Made by a program: the position numbers and the translations under genes
Part shown: piece by piece, positions 1 to 10,352 of the stretch
Position numbering within the stretch: position 1 is the stretch's first letter
Layout: each line of letters begins with the position of its first letter
Notes under the pieces: generated by a model
What the model saw: the letters and a program-made list of their open reading frames with translations, nothing else
Told to the model about the DNA's origin: nothing
Databases searched by the model: none
Source of the DNA: Oasisia sp. SBJ-2009
Taxonomy: Eukaryota; Annelida; Polychaeta; Sabellida; Siboglinidae
Length of the DNA: 64,000 nt
Assembly (NCBI GenBank): GCA_964017155.1
Contig: OZ024866.1
Location: 20,974,326 to 21,038,325, forward strand
Direction of reading: 5' to 3'

Positions 1-221
1 CATTCATGACACAGTAGATATTTCTCCACAACGGACGGGTGTGACCTTCAAAGACATGTCAGTTAATGTGTGCGGCTATACGGAAAAAATCCTTAGATGA
101 ATTTCTTTAATATATGCATTGCTTCAATGTAATATATTTTTCGTGAAGATTTGCTCTAATCGGGCAATCTAATTGAATTTGGACTGGTCTGTTTCCGTGA
201 CAACATTGAGCAACAGACAAC

Positions 222-670
222 ATGGACGACGCGTTTGTACTCCATTACAAGGGGAAATTGAGGGAGAAAACAGTTGTGGGAGCAAATGGAGAGTGTTTGT
301 TGTGGACTGGAAGTAGATGTTGTGTACGGGGAGGGGTGGTTGGGAATTATGGGGTGATTTACGTTAAATGTCGCCAACTTCGTGGTCGTGGTTTGCGCTG
401 GAAACTGATGAGAGAGTTCATCGTTTAGCATACATGTTGCACCACAAGGAATGGGAACTTCCGCCAGATATGCACTGTAGCCACTTGTGTCACAATTCTC
501 TATGTATAAATGTCAATCATTTAATACTCGAGACTCCATTTGTGAATGGTAACAGGAAGCAGTGTGCCAGAGAAAACATATGCTTAGGCCATGATCAAGC
601 CCCACCATGCATTTTTTTTAAATACACATACCTTTTAAGAATACGAGGTAATGAAATTAATTGCAATTAG
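222..670 (+). CDS. His-Me finger (HNH) homing-endonuclease-like protein, frame broken by a GA insertion
   Basis: This matches the zinc-binding His-Me finger endonuclease family typified by I-PpoI. The first frame starts at ATG 222 and contains a CLLWTG segment and a YG turn. The second frame continues with VHRLAYML, then SHLCHN-x2-CIN-x2-NHL and a terminal N-x-NRKQC...CLGH. By family analogy the SHLCHN histidine is catalytic, the downstream Asn binds metal, and Cys/His residues bind zinc. The two halves are in different frames: a GAGAGAG run at 410-416 carries one extra GA, and without it the reading joins directly to VHRLAYML. Joined length would be about 149 residues, close to I-PpoI. The gene is therefore either dead or read through a -1 shift. 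It converges on the transposase gene. Confidence 0.8.
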
Positions 671-912
671 CATGTACTTACCATTGCATAAGTCGTTCAT
701 CAGTCTCCATTTCTTTTGATCAGATCTGTCTGTCTGTGCGTCCTTTTGTTGGCCCATACAGCATTGTGTTTGCAGGTTGTGTCAGACAGTGTAGTCTTTC
801 TTCTGTTGATCCGGGTCTGGCTTATTGTGTATTGTCTAATTGTCTGTGTACCCTCTGTGTATTCTCTATTGTAAGTAAATCACTGGGGTGTGACAACTCA
901 GAGTTCTACTAA
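671..912. other. Convergence zone between nuclease and transposase genes
   Basis: This 240-bp stretch separates the two stop codons. It begins at a perfect 12-bp palindrome TAATTGCAATTA (658-669). On the plus strand a TTTGCAG acceptor-like site (to 775) and a GTAAGT donor-like site (871) bracket about 95 bp. No conserved protein is recognisable and no AATAAA is seen for either gene. Confidence 0.4.
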
Positions 913-3024
913 TTATGTGTGAGCTGGATAGGTGTGGTCGTCTACAGATCTGTCACGAAGACAGTAGGGGTGTTCTACCACAGTGCTCTTATTCACCTTG
1001 ACCTTGACCTTGGGTTTTTTCACATTGACCTTGCTCTTGTTTGTTGTTGTCATTTCTTGGTCCAGTTGGCCCTTGCGATAGACTGCCTTCTGTGCAGCCA
1101 CTCTCGTCTGAGCTGAGGCCTCCCTCTGTCGCTTTGCTACGTGAACGGCATCAAACCGTTTCCTCTTGTTTACTAACAAACGTCTCCTCACTGCGCGTCG
1201 GTGCATGTACATTCTGTGATACAATGCCTCGCGTTGTATTTGGGCAGCAACCCGTGCTACCCTGCCACCTCTAGTTATGGGTGCCCTGTTACTCTCCAGC
1301 TTCCTCAGTAGTGAGGCTCCAGTGCCATAATTCAGCCTATCTATGGCTGCACACGCCCTGCCCGTGACATTGCGTGAGAAGTTCACATTCTTGGGAAGCG
1401 ATGCCGATAGCGATCGGTTCAAGCCTTCATTTCGGTTCGTGTTCATGCATAACTTCGTCATCTCCAGAGCGCGAACACCGAGTCTGATGTTAATCAGATT
1501 TCGTAGAGTCGCTCTGTCTGTGTCCGTCATGTTCAGATGTGATATACGCCCTGAGTGTAAGTGCACTGATTTCTTCCACCAGTTCTTGCGTTTGCCACCA
1601 GCGCAGACAACAGAGTAGTACCGGCACTTCTCACACTCCCCACTGTAGCAGTCTAGTGTCGTCTCAATGACGCGAGGCATCAGTGAGGCCACCTTTTTGG
1701 TGTCACCAGCATATAGGTCATTCATCGCACTGTGTATTTGATGGCACCTGGTCTTCACGTCAAGTGAAAACATTTTTCTCTGCTCTTTTCGTATTACTGC
1801 TGTCGTCCCCGGAAACATGCGCTCACTAAACTGCGCCTTGATCATTTTCCTAAACAGCGACGACCCTAAGTGTGTAGTGTCAGCTTGTCGCTCGACATTT
1901 GACGTTGTTCCTGACATCCCTGCCTTCACGCCTTCGGCACCGTGTGCATCTCCATCGGTGACGATGTATGGCAGTCCGACATCTTGTGCCGCAAACTGTC
2001 GCCCTATCTCAGCCCCTGCTGTATACTCGGAGAGAGGCTCACTGGCTGGCAGCGTTGCCGTACAGTTTGCATGGCCTGGACATGTCACATTCACTCCTCG
2101 CCTCCTCAGTGAAGCACCCAGTGTGCATAGCTTGTTCTGGATGCTTATCCCAACTATCTCATTCTGTGCTGTCTGCTTCTCGACAGCAACAGTGATCGCC
2201 TGGCTGGCATTCTGTCCTGCGTGATACGCTCCAGTGATGCACGTGGTGTTATAGCGACTATCAATCGCGATATTTATGGGCGCATTCTCGGGTAGACCAC
2301 GCAGCCGATTTATTTGCTTCACGTCTTCGCGTTTCTTTGCCAGGTCTGCCAATGTCATCGTCGACGTTGTGTCACCAACCTTGTTGGCAGTTTTTTGCAT
2401 GGCGCTGATGCATGGTGATGGCACATTCATACTAGCAAAAATTACTCGGCTCTTTACTATGCCTGTTGTACTCTCCTGTAATCCGACTTGCAGTCCAATG
2501 TTAGGCGCCGCTGGCTTACGGCCTCGCCTTCCTGTCTCCACTTCATGGTACAGTTTATACATCCTTGATGTGTATCCACATTTCTTGCATCGTAGACAAC
2601 ACTGCCAACACAATCCTACTTTGATTTCTCTGCCACACTCGCCTTCCGTCACTGAATGCTCCTCGATGCACTCGTTGTACATCGTTTCCATCCGGCCTTT
2701 GTCGTACAGCCGCATTTCCTCACGTGTATCTTCTCCTCCTCCTTGTAGATACACCGATGTCAAGTCGTCATTGTCGTGATCATCGCGGCGTGGCCGCAGG
2801 ATCTTCGCCTCGCCAGAGTGCCCTTCTGCATCTGGCACCTCGATGAGGACAGCTGGCGTCACTTTTGTGACGTGCGTAAACTCAGCTTGGGTAAGTCTGG
2901 GCATCCATCGGGCTAAACTTTCTCCATCTCCAGTCTGCTCTTCAATGCTGTCCTCTTTCTTGGACGCGTATGCAGGATGACCCTTCCTAAAACCACAGGC
3001 CCTTTCACTCTTTCGCGGAGACAT
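913..3024 (-). CDS. Mutator-like (MULE) DDE transposase, full length 703 aa
   Basis: The protein belongs to the Mutator-like transposase family common in invertebrate genomes. I take ATG 3024 (MSPRKSE...) as the start; the nine open codons upstream begin with TTG. The N-terminus is basic and acidic, followed by a zinc-type cluster C139-x2-C142-x3-C146-x2-C149. The catalytic triad is likely D255 (IDSRYN), D357 or D359 (TDGD) and E533 (NRNEGLNRSL). A second pair C464/C467 sits before the E block, and SLPKNVNFSRNVTGR is a family hallmark. The tail after residue 590 is very rich in Arg and Lys and ends in a KVKVKVNK stretch and a PYCLRDR motif. It would bind element ends and catalyse cut and paste in the nucleus. 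All key residues are present, so this copy could be active. Confidence 0.88.
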   Translation of the reverse strand: MSPRKSERACGFRKGHPAYASKKEDSIEEQTGDGESLARWMPRLTQAEFTHVTKVTPAVLIEVPDAEGHSGEAKILRPRRDDHDNDDLTSVYLQGGGEDTREEMRLYDKGRMETMYNECIEEHSVTEGECGREIKVGLCWQCCLRCKKCGYTSRMYKLYHEVETGRRGRKPAAPNIGLQVGLQESTTGIVKSRVIFASMNVPSPCISAMQKTANKVGDTTSTMTLADLAKKREDVKQINRLRGLPENAPINIAIDSRYNTTCITGAYHAGQNASQAITVAVEKQTAQNEIVGISIQNKLCTLGASLRRRGVNVTCPGHANCTATLPASEPLSEYTAGAEIGRQFAAQDVGLPYIVTDGDAHGAEGVKAGMSGTTSNVERQADTTHLGSSLFRKMIKAQFSERMFPGTTAVIRKEQRKMFSLDVKTRCHQIHSAMNDLYAGDTKKVASLMPRVIETTLDCYSGECEKCRYYSVVCAGGKRKNWWKKSVHLHSGRISHLNMTDTDRATLRNLINIRLGVRALEMTKLCMNTNRNEGLNRSLSASLPKNVNFSRNVTGRACAAIDRLNYGTGASLLRKLESNRAPITRGGRVARVAAQIQREALYHRMYMHRRAVRRRLLVNKRKRFDAVHVAKRQREASAQTRVAAQKAVYRKGQLDQEMTTTNKSKVNVKKPKVKVKVNKSTVVEHPYCLRDRSVDDHTYPAHT

Positions 3025-3895
3025 GATGACAATTGAAATACACACACACAAAATTCCAAATGTGACACACCAGAGTAATCCAACCTAGTGACCAGCTGAC
3101 ACTAAGCTCACATGGCTGCTGCAACTTTAGTGGGGTGGGGTACATAATTTCCTCCAATCAAGCGATTGTTTACACCAGTAGTCCCATGTACAATTGATTT
3201 GTGATTTACAACCCTCCCTGGATGTGATATGTCAAATATTTTGTTTCTACCAGGTGGCATCAAAGCTGGAACAGCCCACTTGTGCATCAGGCCTGCATTC
3301 TGCCCGCATGTCGTTGACATGTACCTGTGCACGACAGGAAACGAGGCTGCTGTGTGAGTGTTTGATGTGGCTTTTTTTCATACCCCATATCAGCACTAAT
3401 ACACATGTGTCTTTGGAGCTGGCTTTAATTCGTGAAGTTTACACCCTTTTTTTAACAAATGGGATCTTTTAAAAGGCAAATGTTCAATATTTTTGGCCAA
3501 AAAACAAGCATAATGCAGAATATTAAAAAAAAATACCAACATTGCACTATAGTGATTAAATTCAGTGTCTTCAAGGTCGTCTTAGTGTAACCAATGTGAC
3601 ACTGGGGTCAGAATTCATATAATATCAACTACTATAATTAATGTATTGTCCCACTAAAGCTCGTATATATACATCATTCATGACACAGTAGATATTTCTC
3701 CACAACGGACGGGTGTGACCTTCAAAGACATGTCAGTTAATGTGTGCGGCTATACGGAAAAAATCCTTAGATGAATTTCTTTAATATATGCATTGCTTCA
3801 ATGTAATATATTTTTCGTGAAGATTTGCTCTATTCGGGCAATCTAATTGAATTTGGACTGGTCTGTTTCCGTGACAACATTGAGCAACAGACAAC
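3025..3895. promoter_or_regulatory. Divergent intergenic region, representative of all units
   Basis: This region lies between the transposase start and the next unit's nuclease start, so it must hold both promoters if the genes are expressed. A TATATATA box at 3664-3671 is well placed for a nuclease transcript starting near the CATTCATGACAC motif. Two perfect palindromes, CTTTTAAAAG (3466-3475) and TTTTTGGCCAAAAA (3490-3503), are kept in the units. The last 400 bp are AT-rich. The same layout recurs in each unit. Confidence 0.4.
3108..3320 (-). other. Conserved small open frame upstream of the transposase (70 codons)
   Basis: An ATG-started frame (ATG at 3320, stop at 3108) reads towards the transposase and ends about 85 bp before its start codon. 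It contains PPGRNKIFDISHPGR and ends in PTKVAAAM. It stays open in every unit, with only C/S and Y/D changes. Copies are so similar that openness alone proves little. I do not recognise the family. It could be an upstream exon or reading frame of the transposase mRNA, or chance. Confidence 0.25.
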
Positions 3896-4344
3896 ATGGA
3901 CGACGCGTTTGTACTCCATTACAAGGGGAAATTGAGGGAGAAAACAGTTGTGGCAGCAAATGGAGAGTGTTTGTTGTGGACTGGAAGTAGATGTTGTGTA
4001 CGGGGAGGGGTGGTTGGGAATTATGGGGTGATTTACGTTAAATGTCGCCAACTTCGTGGTCGTGGTTTGCGCTGGAAACTGATGAGAGAGTTCATCGTTT
4101 AGCATACATGTTGCACCACAAGGAATGGGAACTTCCGCCAGATATGCACTGTAGCCACTTGTGTCACAATTCTCTATGTATAAATGTCAATCATTTAATA
4201 CTCGAGACTCCATTTGTGAATGGTAACAGGAAGCAGTGTGCCAGAGAAAACATATGCTTAGGCCATGATCAAGCCCCACCATGCATTTTTTTTAAATACA
4301 CATACCTTTTAAGAATACGAGGTAATGAAATTAATTGCAATTAG
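3896..4344 (+). CDS. His-Me nuclease-like gene, unit 2, same GA frameshift
   Basis: This is a copy of the unit 1 nuclease with one Gly-to-Ala change near residue 21. The zinc and His-Me motifs are intact in the second frame. The GAGAGAG run has the same extra GA, and the end keeps 8 T so the second frame runs on to NCN. Confidence 0.75.
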
Positions 4345-4693
4345 CATGTACTTACCATTGCATAAGTCGTTCATCAGTCTCCATTTCTTTTGATCAGATC
4401 TGTCTGTCTGTGCGTCCTTTTGTTGGCCCATACAGCGTTGTGTTTGCAGGTTGTGTCAGACAGTGTAGTCTTTCTTCTGTTGATCCGGGTCTGGCTTATT
4501 GTGTATTGTCTAATTGTCTGTGTACCCTCTGTGTATTCTCTATTGTAAGTAAATCACTGGGGTGTGACAACTCAGAGTTCTACTAATTATGTGTGAGCTG
4601 GATAGGTGTGGTCGTCTACAGATCTGTCACGAAGACAGTAGGGGTGTTCTACCACAGTGCTCTTATTCACCTTGACCTTGACCTTGGGTTTTT

Positions 4694-6685
4694 TCACATT
4701 GACCTTGCTCTTGTTGTTGTCATTTCTTGGTCCAGTTGGCCCTTGCGATAGATTGCCTTCTGTGCAGCCACTCTCGTCTGAGCTGAGGCCTCCCTCTGTC
4801 GCTTTGCTGCGTGAACGGCATCAAACCGTTTCCTCTTGTTTACTAACAAACGTCTCCTCACTGCGCGTCGGTGCATGTACATTCTGTGATACAATGCCTC
4901 GCGTTGTATTTGCGCAGCAACCCGTGCTACCCTGCCACCTCTAGTTATGGGTGCCCTGTTACTTTCCAGCTTCCTCAGTAGTGAGGCTCCAGTGCCATAA
5001 TTCAGCCTATCTATGGCTGCACACGCCCTGCCCGTGACATTGCGTGAGAAGTTCACATTCTTGGGAAGCGATGCCGATAGCGATCGGTTCAAGCCTTCAT
5101 TTCGGTTCGTGTTCATGCATAACTTCGTCATCTCCAGAGCGCGAACTCCGAGTCTGATGTTAATCAGATTTCGTAGAGTCGCTCTGTCTGTGTCCGTCAT
5201 GTTCAGATGTGATATACGCCCTGAGTGTAAGTGCACTGATTTCTTCCACCAGTTCTTGCGTTTGCCACCAGCGCAGACAACAGAGTAGTACCGGCACTTC
5301 TCACACTCCCCACTGTAGCAGTCTAGTGTCGTCTCAATGACGCGAGGCATCAGTGAGGCCACCTTTTTGGTGTCACCAGCATATAGGTCATTCATCACAC
5401 TGTGTATTTGATGGCACCTGGTCTTCACGTCAAGTGAAAACATTTTTCTCTGCTCTTTTCGTATTACTGCTGTCGTCCCCGGAAACATGCGCTCACTAAA
5501 CTGCTCCTTGATCATTTTCCTAAACAGCGACGACCCTAAGTGTGTAGTGTCAGCTTGTCGCTCGACATTTGACGTTGTTCCTGACATCCCTGCCTTCACG
5601 CCTTCGGCACCGTGTGCATCTCCATCGGTGACGATGTATGGCAGTCCGACATCTTGTGCCGCAAACTGTCGCCCTATCTCAGCCCCTGCTGTATACTCGG
5701 AGAGAGGCTCACTGGCTGGCAGCGTTGCCGTACAGTTTGCATGGCCTGGACATGTCACATTCACTCCTCGCCTCCTCAGTGAAGCACCCAGTGTGCATAG
5801 CTTGTTCTGGATGCTTATCCCAACTATCTCATTCTGTGCTGTCTGCTTCTCGACAGCAACAGTGATCGCCTGGCTGGCATTCTGTCCTGCGTGATACGCT
5901 CCAGTGATGCACGTGGTGTTATAGAGACTATCAATCGCGATATTTATGGGCGCATTCTCGGGTAGACCACGCAGCCGATTTATTTGCTTCACGTCTTCGC
6001 GTTTCTTTGCCAATGTCATCGTCGACGTTGTGTCACCAACCTTGTTGGCAGTTTTTTGCATGGCGCTGATGCATGGTGATGGCACATTCATACTAGCAAA
6101 AATTACTCGGCTCTTTACTATGCCTGTTGTACTCTCCTGTAATCCGACTTGCAGTCCAATGTTAGGCGCCGCTGGCTTACGGCCTCGCCTTCCTGTCTCC
6201 ACTTCATGGTACAGTTTATACATCCTTGATGTGTATCCACATTTCTTGCATCGTAGACAACACTGCCAACACAATCCTACTTTGATTTCTCTGCCACACT
6301 CGCCTTCCGTCACTGAATGCTCCTCGATGCACTCGTTGTACATCGTTTCCATCCGGCCTTTGTCGTACAGCCGCATTTCCTCACGTGTATCTTCTCCTCC
6401 TCCTTGTAGATACACCGATGTCAAGTCGTCATTGTCGTGATCATCGCGGCGTGGCCGCAGGATCTTCGCCTCGCCAGAGTGCCCTTCTGCATCTGGCACC
6501 TCGATGAGGCCAGCTGGCGTCACTTTTGTGACGTGCGTAAACTCAGCTTGGGTAAGTCTGGGCATCCATCGGGCTAAACTTTCTCCATCTCCAGTCTGCT
6601 CTTCAATGCTGTCCTCTTTCTTGGACGCGTATGCAGGATGACCCTTCCTAAAACCACAGGCCCTTTCACTCTTTCGCGGAGACAT
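4694..6685 (-). CDS. MULE transposase, unit 2, altered C-terminus (663 aa)
   Basis: Relative to unit 1, three residues (DLA) are missing from TLADLAKK, the SRY next to the first Asp is SLY, and there are A-to-E, A-to-V and V-to-G changes. All DDE residues and Cys clusters remain. A 4-bp loss in the GTT tract near 4712 replaces the last 40 or so residues with RARSM, removing the basic KVKVKVNK tail and PYCLRDR motif. The core may still act; the missing tail probably lowers DNA binding or nuclear import. Confidence 0.85.
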   Translation of the reverse strand: MSPRKSERACGFRKGHPAYASKKEDSIEEQTGDGESLARWMPRLTQAEFTHVTKVTPAGLIEVPDAEGHSGEAKILRPRRDDHDNDDLTSVYLQGGGEDTREEMRLYDKGRMETMYNECIEEHSVTEGECGREIKVGLCWQCCLRCKKCGYTSRMYKLYHEVETGRRGRKPAAPNIGLQVGLQESTTGIVKSRVIFASMNVPSPCISAMQKTANKVGDTTSTMTLAKKREDVKQINRLRGLPENAPINIAIDSLYNTTCITGAYHAGQNASQAITVAVEKQTAQNEIVGISIQNKLCTLGASLRRRGVNVTCPGHANCTATLPASEPLSEYTAGAEIGRQFAAQDVGLPYIVTDGDAHGAEGVKAGMSGTTSNVERQADTTHLGSSLFRKMIKEQFSERMFPGTTAVIRKEQRKMFSLDVKTRCHQIHSVMNDLYAGDTKKVASLMPRVIETTLDCYSGECEKCRYYSVVCAGGKRKNWWKKSVHLHSGRISHLNMTDTDRATLRNLINIRLGVRALEMTKLCMNTNRNEGLNRSLSASLPKNVNFSRNVTGRACAAIDRLNYGTGASLLRKLESNRAPITRGGRVARVAAQIQREALYHRMYMHRRAVRRRLLVNKRKRFDAVHAAKRQREASAQTRVAAQKAIYRKGQLDQEMTTTRARSM

Positions 6686-7556
6686 GATGACAATTGAAAT
6701 ACACACACACAAAATTCCAAATGTGACACACCAGAGTAATCCAACCTAGTGACCAGCTGACACTAAGCTCACATGGCTGCTGCAACTTTAGTGGGGTGGG
6801 GTACATAATTTCCTCCAATCAAGCGATTGTTTACACCAGTAGTCCCATGTACAATTGATTTGTGATTTACAACCCTCCCTGGATGTGATATGTCAAATAT
6901 TTTGTTTCTACCAGGTGGCATCAAAGCTGGAACAGCCCACTTGTGCATCAGGCCTGCATTCTGCCCGCTCGTCGTTGACATGTACCTGTGCACGACAGGA
7001 AACGAGGCTGCTGTGTGAGTGTTTGATGTAACTTTTTTGCATACCCCATATCAGCACTAATACACATGTGTCTTTGGAGCTGGCTTTAATTCGTGAAGTT
7101 TACACCCTTTTTTTAACAAATGGGATCTTTTAAAAGGCAAATGTTCAATATTTTTGGCCAAAAAACAAGCATAATGCAGAATATTAAAAAAAAATACCAA
7201 CATTGCACTATAGTGATTAAATTCAGTGTCTTCAAGGTCGTCTTAGTGTAACCAATGTGACACTGGGGTCAGAATTCATATAATATCAACTACTATAATT
7301 AATGTATTGTCCCACTAAAGCTCGTATATATACATCATTCATGACACAGTAGATATTTCTCCACAACGGACGGGTGTGACCTTCAAAGACATGTCAGTTA
7401 ATGTGTGCGGCTATACGGAAAAAATCCTTAGATGAATTTCTTTAATATATGCATTGCTTCAATGTAATATATTTTTCGTGAAGATTTGCTCTAATCGGGC
7501 AATCTAATTGAATTTGGACTGGTCTGTTTCCGTGACAACATTGAGCAACAGACAAC

Positions 7557-7957
7557 ATGGACGACGCGTTTGTACTCCATTACAAGGGGAAATTGAGGGA
7601 GAAAACAGTTGTGGCAGCAAATGGAGAGTGTTTGTTGTGGACTGGAAGTAGATGTTGTGTACGGGGAGGGGTGGTTGGGAATTATGGGGTGATTTACGTT
7701 AAATGTCGCCAACTTCGTGGTCGTGGTTTGCGCTGGAAACTGATGAGAGAGTTCATCGTTTAGCATACATGTTGCACCACAAGGAATGGGAACTTCCGCC
7801 AGATATGCACTGTAGCCACTTGTGTCACAATTCTCTATGTATAAATGTCAATCATTTAATACTCGAGACTCCATTTGTGAATGGTAACAGGAGGCAGTGT
7901 GCCAGAGAAAACATATGCTTAGGCCATGATCAAGCCCCACCATGCATTTTTTTTTAA
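7557..7957 (+). CDS. His-Me nuclease-like gene, unit 3, same GA frameshift
   Basis: The motifs match the other copies, with NRRQC in place of NRKQC. A ninth T in the terminal run ends the second frame at CIFF, 16 codons earlier than in types A and B. The conserved CLGH and Cys residues are still included, so this end may be the natural one. Confidence 0.75.
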
Positions 7958-8355
7958 ATACACATACCTTTTAAGAATACGAGGTAATGAAATTAATTGC
8001 AATTAGCATGTACTTACCATTGCATAAGTCGTTCATCAGTCTCCATTTCTTTTGATCAGATCTGTCTGTCTGTGCGTCCTTTTGTTGGCCCATACAGCAT
8101 TGTGTTTGCAGGTTGTGTCAGACAGTGTAGTCTTTCTTCTGTTGATCCGGGTCTGGCTTATTGTGTATTGTCTAATTGTCTGTGTACCCTCTGTGTATTC
8201 TCTATTGTAAGTAAATCACTGGGGTGTGACAACTCAGAGTTCTACTAATTATGTGTGAGCTGGATAGGTGTGGTCGTCTACAGATCTGTCACGAAGACAG
8301 TAGGGGTGTTCTACCACAGTGCTCTTATTCACCTTGACCTTGACCTTGGGTTTTT

Positions 8356-10352
8356 TCACATTGACCTTGCTCTTGTTGTCATTTCTTGGTCCAGTTGGCC
8401 CTTGCGATAGATTGCCTTCTGTGCAGCCACTCTCGTCTGAGCTGAGGCCTCCCTCTGTCGCTTTGCTGCGTGAACGGCATCAAACCGTTTCCTCTTGTTT
8501 ACTAACAAACGTCTCCTCACTGCGCGTCGGTGCATGTACATTCTGTGATACAATGCCTCGCGTTGTATTTGCGCAGCAACCCGTGCTACCCTGCCACCTC
8601 TAGTTATGGGTGCCCTGTTACTTTCCAGCTTCCTCAGTAGTGAGGCTCCAGTGCCATAATTCAGCCTATCTATGGCTGCACACGCCCTCCCGTGACATTG
8701 CGTGAGAAGTTCACATTCTTGGGAAGCGATGCCGATAGCGATCGGTTCAAGCCTTCATTTCGGTTCGTGTTCATGCATAACTTCGTCATCTCCAGAGCGC
8801 GAACACCGAGTCTGATGTTAATCAGATTTCGTAGAGTCGCTCTGTCTGTGTCCGTCATGTTCAGATGTGATATACGCCCTGAGTGTAAGTGCACTGATTT
8901 CTTCCACCAGTTCTTGCGTTTGCCACCAGCGCAGACAACAGAGTAGTACCGGCACTTCTCACACTCCCCACTGTAGCAGTCTAGTGTCGTCTCAATGACG
9001 CGAGGCATCAGTGAGGCCACCTTTTTGGTGTCACCAGCATATAGGTCATTCATCGCACTGTGTATTTGATGGCACCTGGTCTTCACGTCAAGTGAAAACA
9101 TTTTTCTCTGCTCTTTTCGTATTACTGCTGTCGTCCCCGGAAACATGCGCTCACTAAACTGCGCCTTGATCATTTTCCTAAACAGCGACGACCCTAAGTG
9201 TGTAGTGTCAGCTTGTCGCTCGACATTTGACGTTGTTCCTGACATCCCTGCCTTCACGCCTTCGGCACCGTGTGCATCTCCATCGGTGACGATGTATGGC
9301 AGTCCGACATCTTGTGCCGCAAACTGTCGCCCTATCTCAGCCCCTGCTGTATACTCGGAGAGAGGCTCACTGGCTGGCAGCGTTGCCGTACAGTTTGCAT
9401 GGCCTGGACATGTCACATTCACTCCTCGCCTCCTCAGTGAAGCACCCAGTGTGCATAGCTTGTTCTGGATGCTTATCCCAACTATCTCATTCTGTGCTGT
9501 CTGCTTCTCGACAGCAACAGTGATCGCCTGGCTGGCATTCTGTCCTGCGTGATACGCTCCAGTGATGCACGTGGTGTTATAGCGACTATCAATCGCGATA
9601 TTTATGGGCGCATTCTCGGGTAGACCACGCAGCCGATTTATTTGCTTCACGTCTTCGCGTTTCTTTGCCAGGTCTGCCAATGTCATCGTCGACGTTGTGT
9701 CACCAACCTTGTTGGCAGTTTTTTGCATGGCGCTGATGCATGGTGATGGCACATTCATACTAGCAAAAATTACTCGGCTCTTTACTATGCCTGTTGTACT
9801 CTCCTGTAATCCGACTTGCAGTCCAATGTTAGGCGCCGCTGGCTTACGGCCTCGCCTTCCTGTCTCCACTTCATGGTACAGTTTATACATCCTTGATGTG
9901 TATCCACATTTCTTGCATCGTAGACAACACTGCCAACACAATCCTACTTTGATTTCTCTGCCACACTCGCCTTCCGTCACTGAATGCTCCTCGATGCACT
10001 CGTTGTACATCGTTTCCATCCGGCCTTTGTCGTACAGCCGCATTTCCTCACGTGTATCTTCTCCTCCTCCTTGTAGATACACCGATGTCAAGTCGTCATT
10101 GTCGTGATCATCGCGGCGTGGCCGCAGGATCTTCGCCTCGCCAGAGTGCCCTTCTGCATCTGGCACCTCGATGAGGCCAGCTGGCGTCACTTTTGTGACG
10201 TGCGTAAACTCAGCTTGGGTAAGTCTGGGCATCCATCGGGCTAAACTTTCTCCATCTCCAGTCTGCTCTTCAATGCTGTCCTCTTTCTTGGACGCGTATG
10301 CAGGATGACCCTTCCTAAAACCACAGGCCCTTTCACTCTTTCGCGGAGACAT
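8356..10352 (-). pseudogene. MULE transposase, unit 3, frameshifted
   Basis: The frame runs 560 residues from ATG 10352 through all three DDE residues. It then shifts at SRNVTG because one base is missing from the CCCTGCCC run (about 8687) and stops at 8670. The rest of the gene stays readable in the original frame and ends in RARSM at 8356. The truncated product would keep the catalytic core but lose the 100-residue basic tail. Confidence 0.85.

Larger units (their letters stand above)
1..3674. mobile_element. Array unit 1 (type A, 3674 bp)
   Basis: The unit reads: 5' leader, nuclease gene (+), 240-bp convergence zone, transposase gene (-), then an 870-bp divergent region leading into the next unit. 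Type A is marked by the longest transposase, a GTTTGTTGTTG stretch in its 3' end and an 8-T run in the nuclease end. Unit 5 shares the GGGAGC variant in the nuclease with unit 1, whereas unit 7 has GGCAGC. Confidence 0.9.
3675..7335. mobile_element. Array unit 2 (type B, 3661 bp)
   Basis: Type B differs from A by a 9-bp in-frame deletion in the transposase, a 4-bp shorter GTT tract at its 3' end and the TATTCGGG variant upstream of the nuclease. It also has CTCGTCG instead of CATGTCG in the divergent region. Confidence 0.9.

Noticed and set aside
368..428. Short intron that would repair the nuclease frame
   Set aside because: No GT-AG pair of plausible size and phase exists in the 61-bp overlap; the GA expansion explains the shift more simply.
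156..431. 91-codon minus-strand frame overlapping the nuclease in every unit
   Set aside because: It is antisense to the nuclease motifs and has no family resemblance; its recurrence only reflects copy identity.
1817..2779. Plus-strand frames of 135 and 167 codons inside the transposase gene
   Set aside because: They are shadows of the minus-strand transposase, whose Cys clusters and DDE motifs are clear.
3025..3051. Nine-codon N-terminal extension MCVCISIVI of the transposase
   Set aside because: It begins with TTG; the next in-frame ATG at 3024 gives a family-like MSPRK start.
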